From Strigamia acuminata (lineage: Eukaryota; Arthropoda; Chilopoda; Geophilomorpha; Linotaeniidae), in assembly GCA_949358305.1 (NCBI GenBank), contig OX442314.1, positions 10,471,060 through 10,535,059 on the forward strand: a stretch of DNA of 64,000 nt, read 5' to 3'. The notes under the pieces are model-generated. The model saw only the letters and a list, made by a program, of their open reading frames with translations, was not told where the DNA came from and made no database searches. Positions within the stretch are counted from its first letter, which is position 1. Each line of letters starts with the position of its first letter. The translations under genes were made by a program, and so were the position numbers. Shown piece after piece: positions 12,491-25,251 of the stretch.

Positions 12491-15315
12491 TTAATGACTA
12501 TAAAATACGCGATAATAGAGCGTTTTTGATCTCCACAAAGAGTAGGAATTATCAAATTTGAGTAGGTACACGCCCGGACCCGGATAAACGTGATTTCCCG
12601 CGTAAACCTCTTCGTGGCAGTCGCGGCGGTAGACTGGAATGACGACCGTGACTGGCGGGCGATCGACGGGTGACGAACCTTTCTCGATGTCGTCTTTGCC
12701 GCTTTCTGAAACGGAGAAAATTGAATTTTATTTTATTTTATTTTATTTGGTTGGTGGGCCACCTTCTCCTTCGTCTTCGTCGTCGTCGTCTTCGCTTTCG
12801 CTGATGTGCACGCTCACTTGGTTGCCCGGCATTTTCGTCCATTCAAAATGGACGCCGAAAGCGATGTCGAAACTGTCGGTGGCGAACTCCCAATAAAGGC
12901 AAGTGCCGTCTTCGTGGGTTGGTACACGAACCTGTTGGGTTTGGAATGGTGAGTTTATGTTTTTGGGTAGAAGCGGAGTGGGTTTTCGGCGCTGAAAATG
13001 CACTTTTGGATTTTGGTATATCGTATTAGAAGCCGAAAATGAAATTTAGGTGCCAAAATTTGGTTTTTACTTCCGAAAAATGGATTTTAGGCCCGGATAA
13101 CTAATTTTTACGACCAAAAAAACAATTTTAGGCACAAATATGGTCTTTTTGGATCAAAAATGCAATTTTTATGTGCAAAAAAGGCCATTTTTAGACGAAA
13201 AATGCTATTTTTAAGCCAAAAACGACCAATTTTACATTTATCCCACTCCTGCCACTGTTTTTTGTGATTAAACAGTAAACCAACCGTAACGGTTTCTCCA
13301 TGCCCAACTTTAATTATCGAATCGACACTTTCTTTCTGAATCGCATCTTTAAACTCTTTGATATCTTTCCTAGTCCACATCGATGCAGGATTCACCGCCG
13401 GCAAATCTAAAATAAAAACAATTTCTTCCATTTCTAATAATAAATAAATTCATCGATTGATCAATTTCAACCTGACGACAAATCCTCGTCACTTCCTTCC
13501 GTCTCATCAATCTTCTCGTCAATCTTCTCCTCATTTTTCTTCACCACATTCGACGGCCCATTCGATTCCATCAATTTCGGCCTGTCAACCGCCTCCTGTT
13601 GCTGAATAAGCTGTTGTTGGTAAATTTGTTGCATATACTGTTGATAATGTTGTTCTTGTAGTTGCCTTATTAAAACAGCTTGCTGAAACGATCGATACAT
13701 TTAAATTGTATATATAACATCCTGAACCATATTGAGACGTAAACGTAAACACACACTTGATCAGGGTTGCTAGGATACTGTTGCTCAGCATACGCCTTAA
13801 ACTGGTGATAAGTTTGTTGGTTCAGAGCGTCCTGGATTTGATGTCTGCAAATTGCAATTTAAAAAAATTAATTATCTCGGTAACCAAAGCCACCAAACAT
13901 CAAAAACCGACAACAAACATCTGTCCGTATGTCCCAGACCCAACATTTATAGATAATACATAATAATTAATCTGTTTTTAACCATTTTCATCCGTTTTTA
14001 CACTTTTAACACTAGAATGGCTAGACCGGTCATAAATTTACATCATAAATCAGCAAACGTGGCATTTTCTTAAAGAATAATTAAAAAAAGAGAATTAACC
14101 TAGAACGACTGAAACCGGTCAAAATGACCGGTCGAAATAGCGTGAACAATACATGCAAATGTTTTGGTGTCAAATTGATTTGTTTTAAATTCAGAAACAC
14201 GCGAAACATGCGAAGAAAATAATAAAACGAAAATTGATGGATTTTATAAAACCCGATAAAATTAAAACAGAAATTTTGATTTCAGACACGTGCAATTTGG
14301 GATAGATATGGTCCCCTGATAAAGATGATTAAACTATATCTAGTCGTTCGTAAAGTGCATATAAATGAGTATATTTTACATTATTGCACATTAATTTATT
14401 ATTTAGTCATTAAAAATTATTATTTTCTCAATGGGCCATTATGACCAGTTTTAGGCGTTCTAGGTATAGGGGGAAATTCCAGCTGTTCTAGTCTTAATCC
14501 CGTTTTATACCATTTTACCCGTTTTTACACGTTTTAATCTCATTTTTTCGAATCAATACTTCTGAGTTTCCAATCGTTGTCGTTCTTGCTCTTCTTGTTT
14601 TCTCGTTTCTTCCTCCAATTTAAGCCGTTCCTGCTCCTCCTCTTCCAGCCTGCACTGTTCCTCGTGTAATTTCCTACGATTCAAACCCGTAAATATCCAT
14701 TTTACCCCAACAAGTATTCGAAAATCACTTTAATCTCTTCTTTTCCTCCAAATCGAACTTGTGCGCTTGAATAAACGGTTTAAATAACGGACAAATTTGG
14801 TCTAATAAATTAACAAATCCAGCCATAGCGTCCTCAGTGCTCATATTGCTTAGATTCAGCCATGCTTGTCTGAAAAACAAATTAAGATTAATGTTTTTTA
14901 TTTCTTAAATATTTTTCATTTGTTTACCTTCGATCTTTCCCAATCACATCGAGAACACCGACGGACGGCCAAGCCTCTAGTTTGAGAGGCCCGTGCGTTA
15001 TCTGTTGGGTATACGCTACGAGTTGCAGACGGTCGCGGTACGTCAGTTGCATTGCTTTGCCTTCTTTATCTGTGGTTGGAAATTTGCGATTAATTAAATT
15101 GGGTTTGTTTAAAAAAATAAGGGGGAACAACCTTTTAGAAATTTCGACGCTAATTTGTATAGTTCTTTTAAAGAAAAGCCCCAATTTTCTGTGTAGTCGT
15201 CTTCGGTCGTCCCGTTTTCCATGTGTTGGCTATTGGTGTCATCCAACGTGTCGCTCGAGATACTCAGGCGATCAAATGGGGAATCCAAGTGGGATGCTTC
15301 GTCCGTTGCGGCCAT
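12491..15315 (-). CDS. ACBD3: Golgi resident protein GCP60 / acyl-CoA-binding domain protein 3
   Basis: ACBD3 is a Golgi scaffold that binds giantin and PI4KB. Start [13 protein letters not shown] at 15315. Inferred exons are 15132-15315, 14929-15072, 14727-14871, 14565-14674, about 13757-13847, 13471-13684, 13285-13406, 12763-12931 and 12491-12705. The N-terminal acyl-CoA-binding-type domain spans [36 protein letters not shown] and [20 protein letters not shown] charged Glu/Arg/Gln coiled coil and a Gln-rich stretch follow. The C-terminal GOLD domain shows [50 protein letters not shown] and [20 protein letters not shown]. The protein is roughly 460 aa, a little shorter than vertebrate forms. 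The divergent neighbour is FAM98. Confidence 0.93.
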
Positions 15316-15791
15316 GTTTAATTCAGCCACGTCCCCGTCTAGATATACACCCAGTCGACTGGAAAAATTGAAAAATGGAAAAATAATAATTGAATTTTTT
15401 AATGTTTTTATTATTTAGATATTTATTTTGTTTTTCTAGTTTTAATTCTGAATTCAAATACCTAGGTTACCTAAAATATGAGTTAGTTTCTGTCTGACTC
15501 CTACATTATTATTTGATTAATTATTAATTTTTTTTTCAATTTTTTTATAATTTTAAATGAAGGAAAAATGATTATTATTATTTTTGGTTTTCTCATTTTT
15601 TTAAATAAAAAGAAAAAAATTATAAACATGCAATTTTCTTCGAGTAATAAGTTATAAGCTGGTGATGAGTCGGACACGATTTAGAATCGGGCGCCATTAC
15701 GCCGACTAGGAATGAGGAGTAATCTCAATCTGTAATTATTTTACAGATAAATAAATCGAAATACTTATAATTACATTTTCTGTAAGTAACT
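15316..15791. promoter_or_regulatory. Shared promoter region between ACBD3 and FAM98
   Basis: A gap of about 476 bp between two divergent start codons. It is AT-rich and no specific core element could be placed with confidence. Confidence 0.5.
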
Positions 15792-18649
15792 ATGGAAGAT
15801 GACATATTCGATTCTTTGGAAGATTTAGGGTAAATGCACAAATTAATGAATAAATGGAACGGAGCCGACATCTGTCAAAAATTCGTCGATGTTCATTTTA
15901 CTTTTCCTTTCGTTTTATTTCTGTTTAATTAATTTCAGATATACCGGATCTCCGGTAGAAAATGAAGCATTTAATAAAGCAATCGAAGAAGGTGCTAAAT
16001 CGGTGGAATACACGAAATTAATCGAGTGGTTGAGCTTGGAATTGAAAGTTTTGTGTAAATTGGACGACCAAGTGAACGCCATTACGAGTAAACACAAAAA
16101 TTAATTAATTCCGATTAAAATTTCGATTAAAAATTATTTATTAATATCCATAATCTAGCCCCAGACGACTCCAGTAGTTTTGTCTTGGAAGTGAGCAGCT
16201 TTTTAAAGGAATTAAGTAAATTTTTTGTCGATTTTTATTTGTTCAAGCACAAAAAAATACAATTTTTACATTTTTTTTAGATTGTCCGTACAAAACCTTA
16301 ACGGAGGGACTTCCCACGCAGAGATTACTTAATAAAACAAGTCGGCTTTGTTTAGTCGGTAAATTCGATGGTTTTACACGAGAAAATTAAATTTATGTTG
16401 ATTTTTTTTTCTTCAAAGATTTTTTATGTACCGAACTTCAAGCAGCTCGAATGATCGCTCAAAACAAACCGGAATTAGTTTCCAAAAATATGCAAGTTGA
16501 AATTGTAGGTTTGATTTTTGTTTAATGAGAACAAAGTTAACTATTCAGCGGTATTTTGTAGGCGGAAAGTACAACAGCCGGGGATTTGAAGAGCATTTTG
16601 ATTACTTTGGGATTCCCGAAACCCCCGGCCAATATAAATGCGCAGCAGCTTTTCACCAAACTGGAGAACAAAGTGAAGGAATTACTTTCGAAATTGCCGT
16701 CGAATTACACGGGAAAACCGCTCTTCAACGGCGTCTTAAGCGATAAACAATGGCTGACACTCGACGGGATTAATAACGAGTTGAAAAGCGAATACAGACT
16801 GAGGCGGGAGATGCTCACGAAAAGACTCGACGTTACGATCCAATCGTTTAAATGGTCGAGTAGAGCCAAAGTGAGCATTTTATAATGAAAATATCTGTCA
16901 AATTTTGCTTTAAAAAGGTGAAAATTGATTGCAGGCGCGGGAAAACGATATAACGCAAGCATTTCAAGCAATAAGGAATTCACTTTGCGCCGATCCGGAC
17001 ATCAATTTAGCCGATGTTTTAGCGGCGAGAGAAGGTATTGGTTATTTCATTTATTTAATTTGGTTTTTTTTAATTAAAATAATTTTTTTTTTTAGCAATT
17101 GCGATTATGGAAAAGACGAGTAGCGCTTCGGTGAGGAGAAATACAAAAAGTGCTGTTAATAAAGTGATGATTGGATCGGTAAAAAAGCGAGAATTTGGGA
17201 AATGGAAATTGGATTTTTATGTTTGTGGGTTTTTTTAGGTGCCCGATCGCGGCGGACGACCGGCGGAGCAGCAAGCGCCGCCACCGGAAATGCCGAGTTG
17301 GCAGAAAAGGAGCGACGGGTCTTCCGGAGGTATAAATCGGAGTGGTTTTTTTGTTTTGTTTGTGGAGGATGTTGTTGTTGTGCTGGCACCATTTGGTTTT
17401 TTGTTTTGAAAGGGAAATTTATTTTTTTTGCATTTTTTTCTTTAGGAAATCAAAGGAATCGAATTGGCCAATTTGAAAATAGTAACGAGTAAGAGTTATT
17501 TGTGAATTAATGGTGGCAGCTGCAGCAACGTCAGTTTTTAGTCGTTTGTTTCGTTATCAATTTTTATCGTCGCAATTCTTTTGCACTTAGAGAAAACATT
17601 TTTATTTTGAGTGAATTGTTTTGGCCTAAAAACATATTAATGCTTTTATAAAAACAGTTTAGTGTCTTTTTGGGTCTAAAAATTAATTATTTTGGCCTAA
17701 ATACTCATTTTAGGCATTAAAAAAACTAGTTTAGTGTCTAAAATTGCCTTTTTCGGTCTAAAAATTTATTATTTTGGCCTGAAAACATATTTATGCTTTT
17801 ATAAAACAGTTTAGTGCCTTTATGAGTCTAAAAATTAATTATTTTGGCTTAAATACTCATTTTAGGCATTAAAATAACTAGTTTAGTGCCTAAAATTGCC
17901 TTTTTCGGTCTAAAAATTCATTTTTTTTTGCTAAAAACGTATTTCTCATGAAAATTATGTGTCTAAAATTGCATTTTGGAGTCTTGTCATGTCAGTTTTC
18001 ATCGGAAAGAACCGTTTTACCTTCTAGGAACTACTTTAATTTGCTTAAAATGCAATTTTCTTCTCTTAATAAACCTCGAATTTATTCAAAAATCTTGATT
18101 TTTCTAGGAGGGGGTCGAGGGGGAGGCCGCGGAGGATATCGAGGAGGCGGTGACCAGAGAAACCGGGTCCAAGGCGGCTGGAGCGGAAAATCTCAAGATT
18201 CAAATTGGAATCAAGACAGCAGAAGTGGCGGAAACTATAGCGGCGGCGGCGGCTTCCAAGACAACAGGGGCTACCAAGGTGGTGGCTATCAAGATTCTGG
18301 AATTGGCTACCAAACTGCCTACCAAGACACGAGCCGGGGGTACCAGGACACCAGTCGAGGGTACCAGGACACCAGGGGATATCAAGATAACAGGGGCTAC
18401 CAAGACACCAGTCGAGGGTACCAAGATACGAGAGGATATCAAGATAACAGGGGCTACCAAGGAAGTAGCGGCTACCAAGACGGGGGGCAGAGAGGGCGAG
18501 GTGGTCGGCGAGGACGAGGTGGGGGTGGCAGCGGGGGCAGTGGATACAGGGGTAATAACTACGTGGATCCAAATGCTGCGGCTTATTATCAAGAACAGGG
18601 ACAACAATATTATCCCAATGTGGATTACCACTATACTGGTGCTAGATAA
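15792..18649 (+). CDS. FAM98: FAM98 family protein with Arg/Gly-rich tail
   Basis: FAM98 proteins are partners of the tRNA-ligase complex (RTCB, DDX1), and FAM98A is an arginine-methylation substrate. Start MEDDIFDSLEDLG at 15792, with short exons to about 17331, then a last exon from about 18108 to stop 18647-18649. Conserved segments are IEWLSLELKVLCKLDDQVNA, LLNKTSRLCLVDFLCTELQA, SILITLGFPKPPANINAQQL and LTKRLDVTIQSFKWSSRAK. The tail is GGGRGGGRGGYRGGG followed by many GYQDTRGYQDNR-type repeats and ends near YYPNVDYHYTGAR. The repeats are made of 36-bp-type units and are therefore prone to expansion; a truncated copy of this exon lies at 28,004-28,342. No break was seen. Confidence 0.9.
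17622..17935. repeat. Two ~150-bp direct repeats in the last FAM98 intron
   Basis: The block ggcctaaaaacatattaatg ... ttttcggtctaaaaat occurs twice in tandem with few differences. Internally it is built from shorter 'tttaggcctaaa'-like pieces. It is intronic and non-coding. Confidence 0.75.
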
Positions 18650-18799
18650 ATCGCTGTTTAGGATCTCAGTTAATTTCATTTTGTTTATAAATCGTTGTGA
18701 TGACTTTTATCTAGGTTTATAAATATTATGATGAGTTTTTTTTTTGCATTTATTTGTAATTTGTAATTTGAAACAAATAAAGCTTTTTTGTTTTGTTGT

Positions 18800-19065
18800 C
18801 TCAAAAATGGATGTTTTTGGATGAATTTTTGATAAAATTTAATGTTTTACGATGATTTTTTGGTAAATTTTATTGCTTTAAGACGATTTTTCTGATAAAA
18901 TTTAATGTTTTACGATGATTTTTTGGTAAATTTTATTGCTTTAAGACGATTTTTTTGATAAATTTTAATGTTTTACGACGATTTTTTGGTAAATTTTAAC
19001 GTTTTAAGACGATTTTTTGGTAAATTTTAACGTTTTAAGACGATTTTTTGGTAAATTTTAATGTC
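18800..19065. repeat. ~31-bp minisatellite downstream of FAM98
   Basis: About nine units of ttttaagacgattttttggt plus aaattttaatg lie just 3' of the FAM98 poly(A) region. The array is shared with the truncated FAM98 copy at 28.5-29.1 kb, where it is much longer. Confidence 0.88.
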
Positions 19066-19107
19066 TTACTGTTAAGTACTTAAATTTCTTTTCTGATTCC
19101 TCTTAAT

Positions 19108-19207
19108 TTATTTTTTTACATAACGACAACGAGACTTGTGCTGTTGCTGTTGCTGCTGTTGCTGCTGGTGTTGTTGTTGTTGCTGCTGTTGTTGCTGCTG
19201 CTGCTGA

Positions 19208-19240
<33 letters not shown>

Positions 19241-20617
19241 GGTTGCTGCTGTTGCTGTTGCTGCTGTTGCTGATGATTTACAGTTATTTTAGCCTGCGTA
19301 ATAAAACCGGACAACTGTTGTTGATACAGGTTAGCTGAAAAAAACAAAAGTGTTGTGGAAGAATTCCGGATCGAACTGCGTCCATCCGCCCGATCCGCGA
19401 ATTTGCAGATCGGGCGGATCGGATTGACAAGCTTACACATTATGCTTGCTTCCGTCTGTGGCATCTGAGAAACATCATGCCACTGGTTTTTGTTGCACGG
19501 GTAGGGAATGTGGCTTTCTAATAATAAAGAAACTTAAGTAAGATTAATTCTTTTTAATATTTTTTTATATATATTTTACCGACAAGTTTCCCTAAGGCAT
19601 TTGGGATTAAGACACCAAAATACCCTTCCTGTTATGTTTGTCATGATTGCAGAAAACTGACACAGTGGACATACCTCAAGATCAAGAATTTGTTGGTCTT
19701 CTATTGCCAAAATTAAAAAATCTGAAAAATCTTCCGTTGATAACACTGCTTTTATACTCTTTCCGAACTCAAGAAGAGCCCTGGAAGCTGGACTCCCATT
19801 GGCCTACTTGGAACTGCAATGCAACTACTGCTACACTAGTGAGATAGCTCGGCCAATGGGAGCCCAGCTTCCAGGGCTCTTCTTGAGTTCGGAAAGAGTA
19901 TATGTCCATTACTGTATAGACTTCTCTGCAATCTCTGTGAAGGCATTCAATCTTTGCGTTGCCTCGGGTGACTTCCTTCTTGGCCTGTTTCCTTACGCAA
20001 TCCCGGCAAAACCAGTGGGTGGTCGGGCATTTTAACAAATCTTCTTTCAGCAGTTCTGCGGTATTGCATAAGTTACAAATAACCAATTCGTTTTTAGCGA
20101 TTGCCATTTCCATTTTTCCTTGGCGTTTGGCCTCTTTCTCTTTTCGAAATTTTATGGGTTAAATTAAATTAATGTCATTTCATACCACTTTTTTTTTTTA
20201 ATTACAAACTTTCGAATGTGTCGATATTCTCTACGTAATATTTCTCCTTCTCGAATAAAGGACAAATTTGTGTTGGTAAAATAACGCTTTCTTTTCTCCG
20301 GTGAGTTTTAATGTGTCTCAGAGTAACCACAGGTTGCTCCTTGGTTTCCACCTCGGGTTGCACCTTGGGTTCCACCTCGGTTTCCACAGACAACTTTGGT
20401 ATCTTGTTTAATGGACCTGCAATTAATTTTTTTTTAATGGTCTGGCCTTTCTAGTGTTTACTATTTACAACCCAATGGGTTTACAATGCTATTATTTTAT
20501 GACATTTTCTTAAAAAATAATTTTCTTTTCATTCAATTACCTTCACTGACTGAAATCATCTTCACAATCGGAGTTAAGATGCAACCCCTGCTTTTCATGA
20601 CTGTATTCAAGTCACTT
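19108..20617 (-). pseudogene. RNF216-like RING (RBR-type) gene copy A, 3' part, disrupted
   Basis: On the - strand there is a RING-like segment near 20,100 (ELVICNLCNTAELLKEDLLK, then CPTTHWFCRDCVRK and IECLHRDCREVYTVMDI). Before it come a segment ending TQICPLFEKEKYYVENIDTF near 20,210-20,290 and the piece TVMKSRGCILTPIVKM near 20,560-20,610. A poly-Gln tract (19,140-19,275) follows ANLYQQQLSGFITQAKITVN. The Cys/His spacing resembles RING1 of RNF216/TRIAD3 ubiquitin ligases, but the family call is tentative and the IBR/RING2 parts are absent. A foldback element sits in the RING exon and an LTR retrotransposon separates this part from its first exon at 27.4 kb. It is a broken duplicate of the copies at 46.2 and 48.2-49.3 kb. 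Confidence 0.55.
19753..19902. mobile_element. 150-bp foldback MITE with 52-bp terminal inverted repeats
   Basis: The arms 19753-19804 and 19851-19902 are reverse complements with one mismatch, around a 46-bp centre. The ends are TATACTC / GAGTATA, so a TA target duplication is possible. It interrupts the RNF216-like RING exon; copy B at about 46.3 kb lacks it. There is no coding capacity, so it is non-autonomous. Confidence 0.85.
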
Positions 20618-22749
20618 TGTGACGGTACCAAAATACCGTAGTTTTGGTTAAAGATAAATAAAACTATTTATATTTAATTCAAGGTTTTAAGTTGAATTCT
20701 TTAATTTACTTTTATATTATATGAGTCCTAGGCGCTATAAGTGAGCCACTGGCTCACGGCCATAAGCATTTTCTTACAGTTTATAGTGTGTTATTGCACC
20801 AGTCGCCATCTTGGATGAGTCACTATACAGTGAAGCCAAGACTGAGCGACTATGTTGTTTACTTCCCCTTGTGTTGTTTCTAAACATTAGAGAGAGTGAC
20901 CTTACAAAGGCCAAGAGAACTCTTGACCCCTTATGCACTCCTCCTTGTTTACATTCTAATGAGGTATTTGCTTTGTGAAGCTTTCCCGCTTCATACTAAT
21001 GAGATAGCTCTCATTTGTCATTGGTCTATTTACCCCATTGGTTCCATTCCAATGAGGTATTGTTTGGTTTGTCTATATAAGCTTTGTTCAAAGCTTCCTA
21101 CACAGATTTTGCCCATATATTTTGACTTTACACATTTTGTTCTTGCCTTTGGCTTTGACTTATGTTGTGCGTCAAGGTTTTGACGCACTATCTCGCTTTA
21201 GTTGGTTGCCCTACGAGCAACATCCGAGCCTATTTGGTATTCGATTACTGGGTTGAGATGTAAAACTTCCTGCAGTTGACAGCTGGGGGAAGTAGGATGG
21301 CAATGGAGGTGAAGATGAAGGAGAAAAGATAGGTTTTGTTGCCTCTACTCCAACTTTGCCGCCCTGGCTTTGTTGGTGGATTTTCCCGCCAAAATTCCAC
21401 AACCCTTTTGACACTGGATTCAATGACCCTGGACCGCGGAATCAAAGTACTGGTAAGCCTTATTTCATTTATTGCTCTCAAATTGGTAATTAGAATTACT
21501 TCAGTGGATTCCCATTGAAGTGGTCAATTGTTGCTAAGTTGAGGGAGATTTATTAGTTCGGCTTAGTCCTTTTGTTGTCCATTGTTAGTCAATCAATCCT
21601 TCTACTTGCTATAAGAACTTGCTATTAATTTAATAGTAACTTCCCTTACCTTTGCTATGGTTCTCAATGGCGTAGCATTACTTTGCATTTATGCTTAGTC
21701 CTAAATGCGCTAGTCAGCCTTCTCCTGAAAGTTGTTACGCATAGACATTTGAACTCAGAGCAATCTGAGTTACACCTAAATATGTGTAGTTGTCTTTCTC
21801 TGTCTCGAGCACTCGCTCACAAACCCCTTGCACTTGTTAGCCAAGAACCTAGCCATTAAATGATGTATCCAGTCAATGTGAACCTCTGGTTTAGCAGAAC
21901 TGCTCTACTCTTGGTTAGGCCTATTCAATGACATGTTGCCATTCTCATAGCCAACTCTTGGGTCTTTCACCCACCAAACCGCTTAATCAAGAGTTTACAC
22001 TCTTGTTTTAGATCTTGCTTTAATTGAACAATTAAGTTTTAGGCAGCATTGGCTTTCTTCAAAGTCAATGCATTATTTGTGACGACATCGTTATTAAAGC
22101 CACACCGAACCGAATTGCAATCAAAGCCTCGATTGAGCCGCCATTTTAAATGTCCCCTTTTAATCCCCTTAAACTACAGTTTCAGCGTAATTAAAAGAGC
22201 GCTTCTCTTTCACTCCTGTTCAAGTCCCCCTTTTGCCTTGGGCCATGAATTCCTCATGCCTCCCAATGCTCTAGTTTTGTCAGCGTATTTACCTTTTGAT
22301 ATGTCTTTGTATTACCCCAATGATTATTGGAGGCCTTGTTTATAGCGCTTGTGTATTTGTATATATGTATGTATTTTGGATTATGGTTTAATGATCATTT
22401 GGACTCGCTAATAAATTAGCTTTATTATAGTTTACACACTTGTGTTGGCTCAATATTATTCATAGTTAACTACATTCATCTATCAATTTATATGTCGCAT
22501 ATTTCACGAAGTCAGATATTTATTCTCCATTTATTTATGTTATCTCACTGTTTTATACCTGTCTAGCCTCTAGATTATTTGTGGTCACTTGCCAGCGACC
22601 CCCTTTACCTCTCAAGTGACTCACGTCACTCAAGAGATTCCTTTCCCGCCTTACTGTAATTGCCATTGCAGTACAGCCTAACTTTACCCCTTAGTTATTC
22701 CTTCATATTATACTAATTATATATCCATGCCTAAGTTTATTCCGTCACA
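20618..22749. repeat. Left LTR of the 6.8-kb element
   Basis: A 2,132-bp LTR. It is unusually long and has short inverted ends TGTGACGG / CCGTCACA. Its small ORFs recur exactly 4,634 bp downstream, so they are repeat-borne and not genes. Confidence 0.93.
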
Positions 22750-22750
22750 A

Positions 22751-22775
22751 GTGGCGTCCGCGACAGGATGTGCAT
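22751..22775 (+). promoter_or_regulatory. Candidate primer binding site after the left LTR
   Basis: tggcgtccgcgacaggat starts 2 bp after the left LTR. It begins with TGG as expected for pairing to a tRNA 3' CCA end. The complement resembles the 3' end of a tRNA-Arg, which is a suggestion only. This sets the element's sense strand as +. Confidence 0.55.
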
Positions 22776-22965
22776 AATTAAGTAGTTAATTTGCATATTC
22801 AAATTGATAGATCAATCTGGTGCAATTTTGAAAAATTGCGAAAATATGATATTTGATTTTTGTTTGAAAATCAAAGAGTCTTAAATGTTTTCATTAATTA
22901 TAGTGTTTTAAAATCTAAATTTATGGGTTTTGTGTATTAATTTGTGTATAAAGTGTATTTTTCAG

Positions 22966-22973
<8 letters not shown>

Positions 22974-22998
<25 letters not shown>

Positions 22999-22999
22999 T
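22974..22999. repeat. Poly(A) run inside the LTR element
   Basis: An uninterrupted run of roughly 25 A residues lies about 225 bp inside the element. It could be simple slippage or the tail of a small retroposed insert. I could not define a 5' boundary for an insert. Confidence 0.6.
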
Positions 23000-23987
23000 A
23001 GGTTGAAGTGTGCCAAGGAACAGATGTTGGTCAGCCAGCCTAAGGCTACCACTTAACGACCTTTCCCCTTCCTTCTTTGCTGCTCACCCCTCAACCACCT
23101 ACTGGGTTTACAAGTCAAAGACCCCAGCTTTAACCAATTATACAAACTAAAAATACTCTACAAATTAAACATTTCACTATGAATAAATACTCATTTCCCC
23201 ATAACTACTTTCAAGGATTCTTTTGATAAAGGATTCTCCTGACATTTACTTTCACATTCCTTGCTTTTCATAAAAATAAGTATTAGAATTAAAAATAAAA
23301 TTATATTTCCTAACAAATCGACATTAAAGTTAATTTCTTCTCTTATGTTCAATAATTAAATTGGATTAACATCTTGAAACCTTCAACTTCTAAATCTATT
23401 GTTGGGACTTAGACCTACCAAAAATGTAGCACCTCTGCACCAATATTTAACCCCTATTGTTTCAAGATCCTGTGTATTGTCCCAACTGTTCTTTGCCGAC
23501 TTTCTGTCGCCAGACTGGGCAATTATCGACATTAACATAATCTCATGTCTGCCAAATAACTATTCTCTTCGTGCCTTCCAAAAGTTATAAAACCCTAGTT
23601 TTTCCTCACTTCCCTTCACTTCTCGAAGTACTCCTTCTGTGTTCCTTCGTGCGCCAGACGACCACTTCATTGCAAGCTGAATCGCAGATTTTGATCAATC
23701 ACTACAATTAGATTCGAACACTCCACTGACGGTAGGACAATTCAATTTGCCTTTTATTTTACCTTCCTGGAAATTTAATCAATAGTGTTGGTGATATTTG
23801 CTGTAAAAGGTCTTTTTCTTGAATTCATCCGAATTTAGGAATTCCATTGCGTTAGGGTCAAAAGTAAATTTTTGACCTAATATTCACTTGAGTTTTCTGA
23901 TAATATCAGAAGTTTTCAAGAAAAGCAAGGTAGAAAAAACCAGGTTTATTTGTGATTATTTGCATTTACAAGTTTAAGTAATTTGCG

Positions 23988-24593
23988 ATGGCACCCAGAC
24001 CACCTCTTCCCAACCCCAAGGTCGTTACATCGCCAAGCGCGTTGAATACTAGTAACATTGAACCCCAGAGTGGAAGTAGCCAAACCCCGCCGATAACGTT
24101 GGATCTGACCAATCCTGAAGTTATTGACTTGGCAGCGCTTTTGAATTTAGGCGCAAAAATGGGATTAGACCCAGCGAATTATGTTGGCATCAACGATTTT
24201 ATTACCAAGTCGTTACAAGCTTTGGATGATAAGGAAGCACAGGTTCGAGCCGATGCTCAAGCCGCAATAGACGCTCAGGTGGCCGCCGATGCTCAGGCCG
24301 CCATCAATGTCCAAGCCGCTCTCGATGCGCAGGCCGCCGCCGACGCTCGAGCAGCAGCCGCTACCCAAGCACTAGCCAACGTTCAAGCGCAAGCCCAAGC
24401 AACCTTAACCCAACCAAATAATGGAAATAATTTAACTAACGGATCGCTACCCAGACCCACAACTCCTCCGCCTGTAAATAATCCAATTTTGAATAACCAA
24501 TCGACCCCGCGTAGACGGTTAAATACTTCCCCTCGCTCGCATCAATCGCATACCTCTAACAATTCCCCAATCCCGAGGTGTAGAGCAGGTTAA
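23988..24593 (+). CDS. Ala/Gln-rich ORF of the LTR element, possible gag remnant
   Basis: A 201-codon ORF starting MAPRPPLPNPKVVTSPS. It has a Pro/Thr-rich N-terminus, an acidic hydrophobic patch (VIDLAALLNLGAKMGLDPAN), then a long Ala-rich segment of AQAAIDAQVAADAQAA type that should be helical, and a Pro/Ser/Arg tail. It is the only sizeable ORF between the LTRs and lies where gag would start. No zinc knuckle or capsid signature is visible. It could be a truncated gag or an element-specific protein. Confidence 0.5.
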   Translation: MAPRPPLPNPKVVTSPSALNTSNIEPQSGSSQTPPITLDLTNPEVIDLAALLNLGAKMGLDPANYVGINDFITKSLQALDDKEAQVRADAQAAIDAQVAADAQAAINVQAALDAQAAADARAAAATQALANVQAQAQATLTQPNNGNNLTNGSLPRPTTPPPVNNPILNNQSTPRRRLNTSPRSHQSHTSNNSPIPRCRAG

Positions 24594-25251
24594 AGAAATT
24601 ACGAAGAAATTGCGTAATTAGTGAGAATGCGACGAATTTATTATTTTTCTAACTTCTTATTTTATTATCCCGCATTTTACTCCGGTTGTAAATGTTTTTA
24701 TACTTTCTGTAACTATAATTTTTGTTTTATCAATGTGTATTTACTTGTTTCACTCGATCTTATAATAATAATATAGTGTTTAACCTTTTTAATTCGAAAG
24801 AATTTTCTTAAGTTTAAACGTGTGTTCTTTTAAAATAATTCTATTTGTATTCCTATTACTCACTTGAATTTGAATTAATTATTAGTAAATTTAATTTGAT
24901 TGGCGATTCTATTCATTATTACGACTTATTTTGTTTTAACTTTGCTTTTTGAGTGAAAACTCCAACCTTCTTTATATGTTTGGCCATTGCTAGACCAACT
25001 TATGTATCTTAAAATATTTCCTTTATCTTACTACTTTTATAACGTTACTAGCATCCATGTACTTCTTTTTATAATAGGTGACTATTCACTACCCTTTTGT
25101 AACGGTGTGGAACACACCGGAGAGTTTTTACGGGAGTCTTCACTTCCAGAATAATTTTCTCTCTTCACATTTGACTAGTATTCCTTGGTAATTTTAAGTT
25201 TCAGTTCCATTAATGCATGCGTAGGACGCACGCACTCTTTTCCGGAGCACG

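Noticed and set aside
18066-18722. Long ORFs in other frames of the FAM98 last exon
   Set aside because: Shadows of the Gly/Arg/Tyr/Gln repeat exon; the splice-supported frame matches the FAM98 tail.
20896-22345. Several 60-98-codon ORFs repeated at 25,530-26,979
   Set aside because: They lie inside the two LTR copies and recur at a fixed offset; none has coding features.
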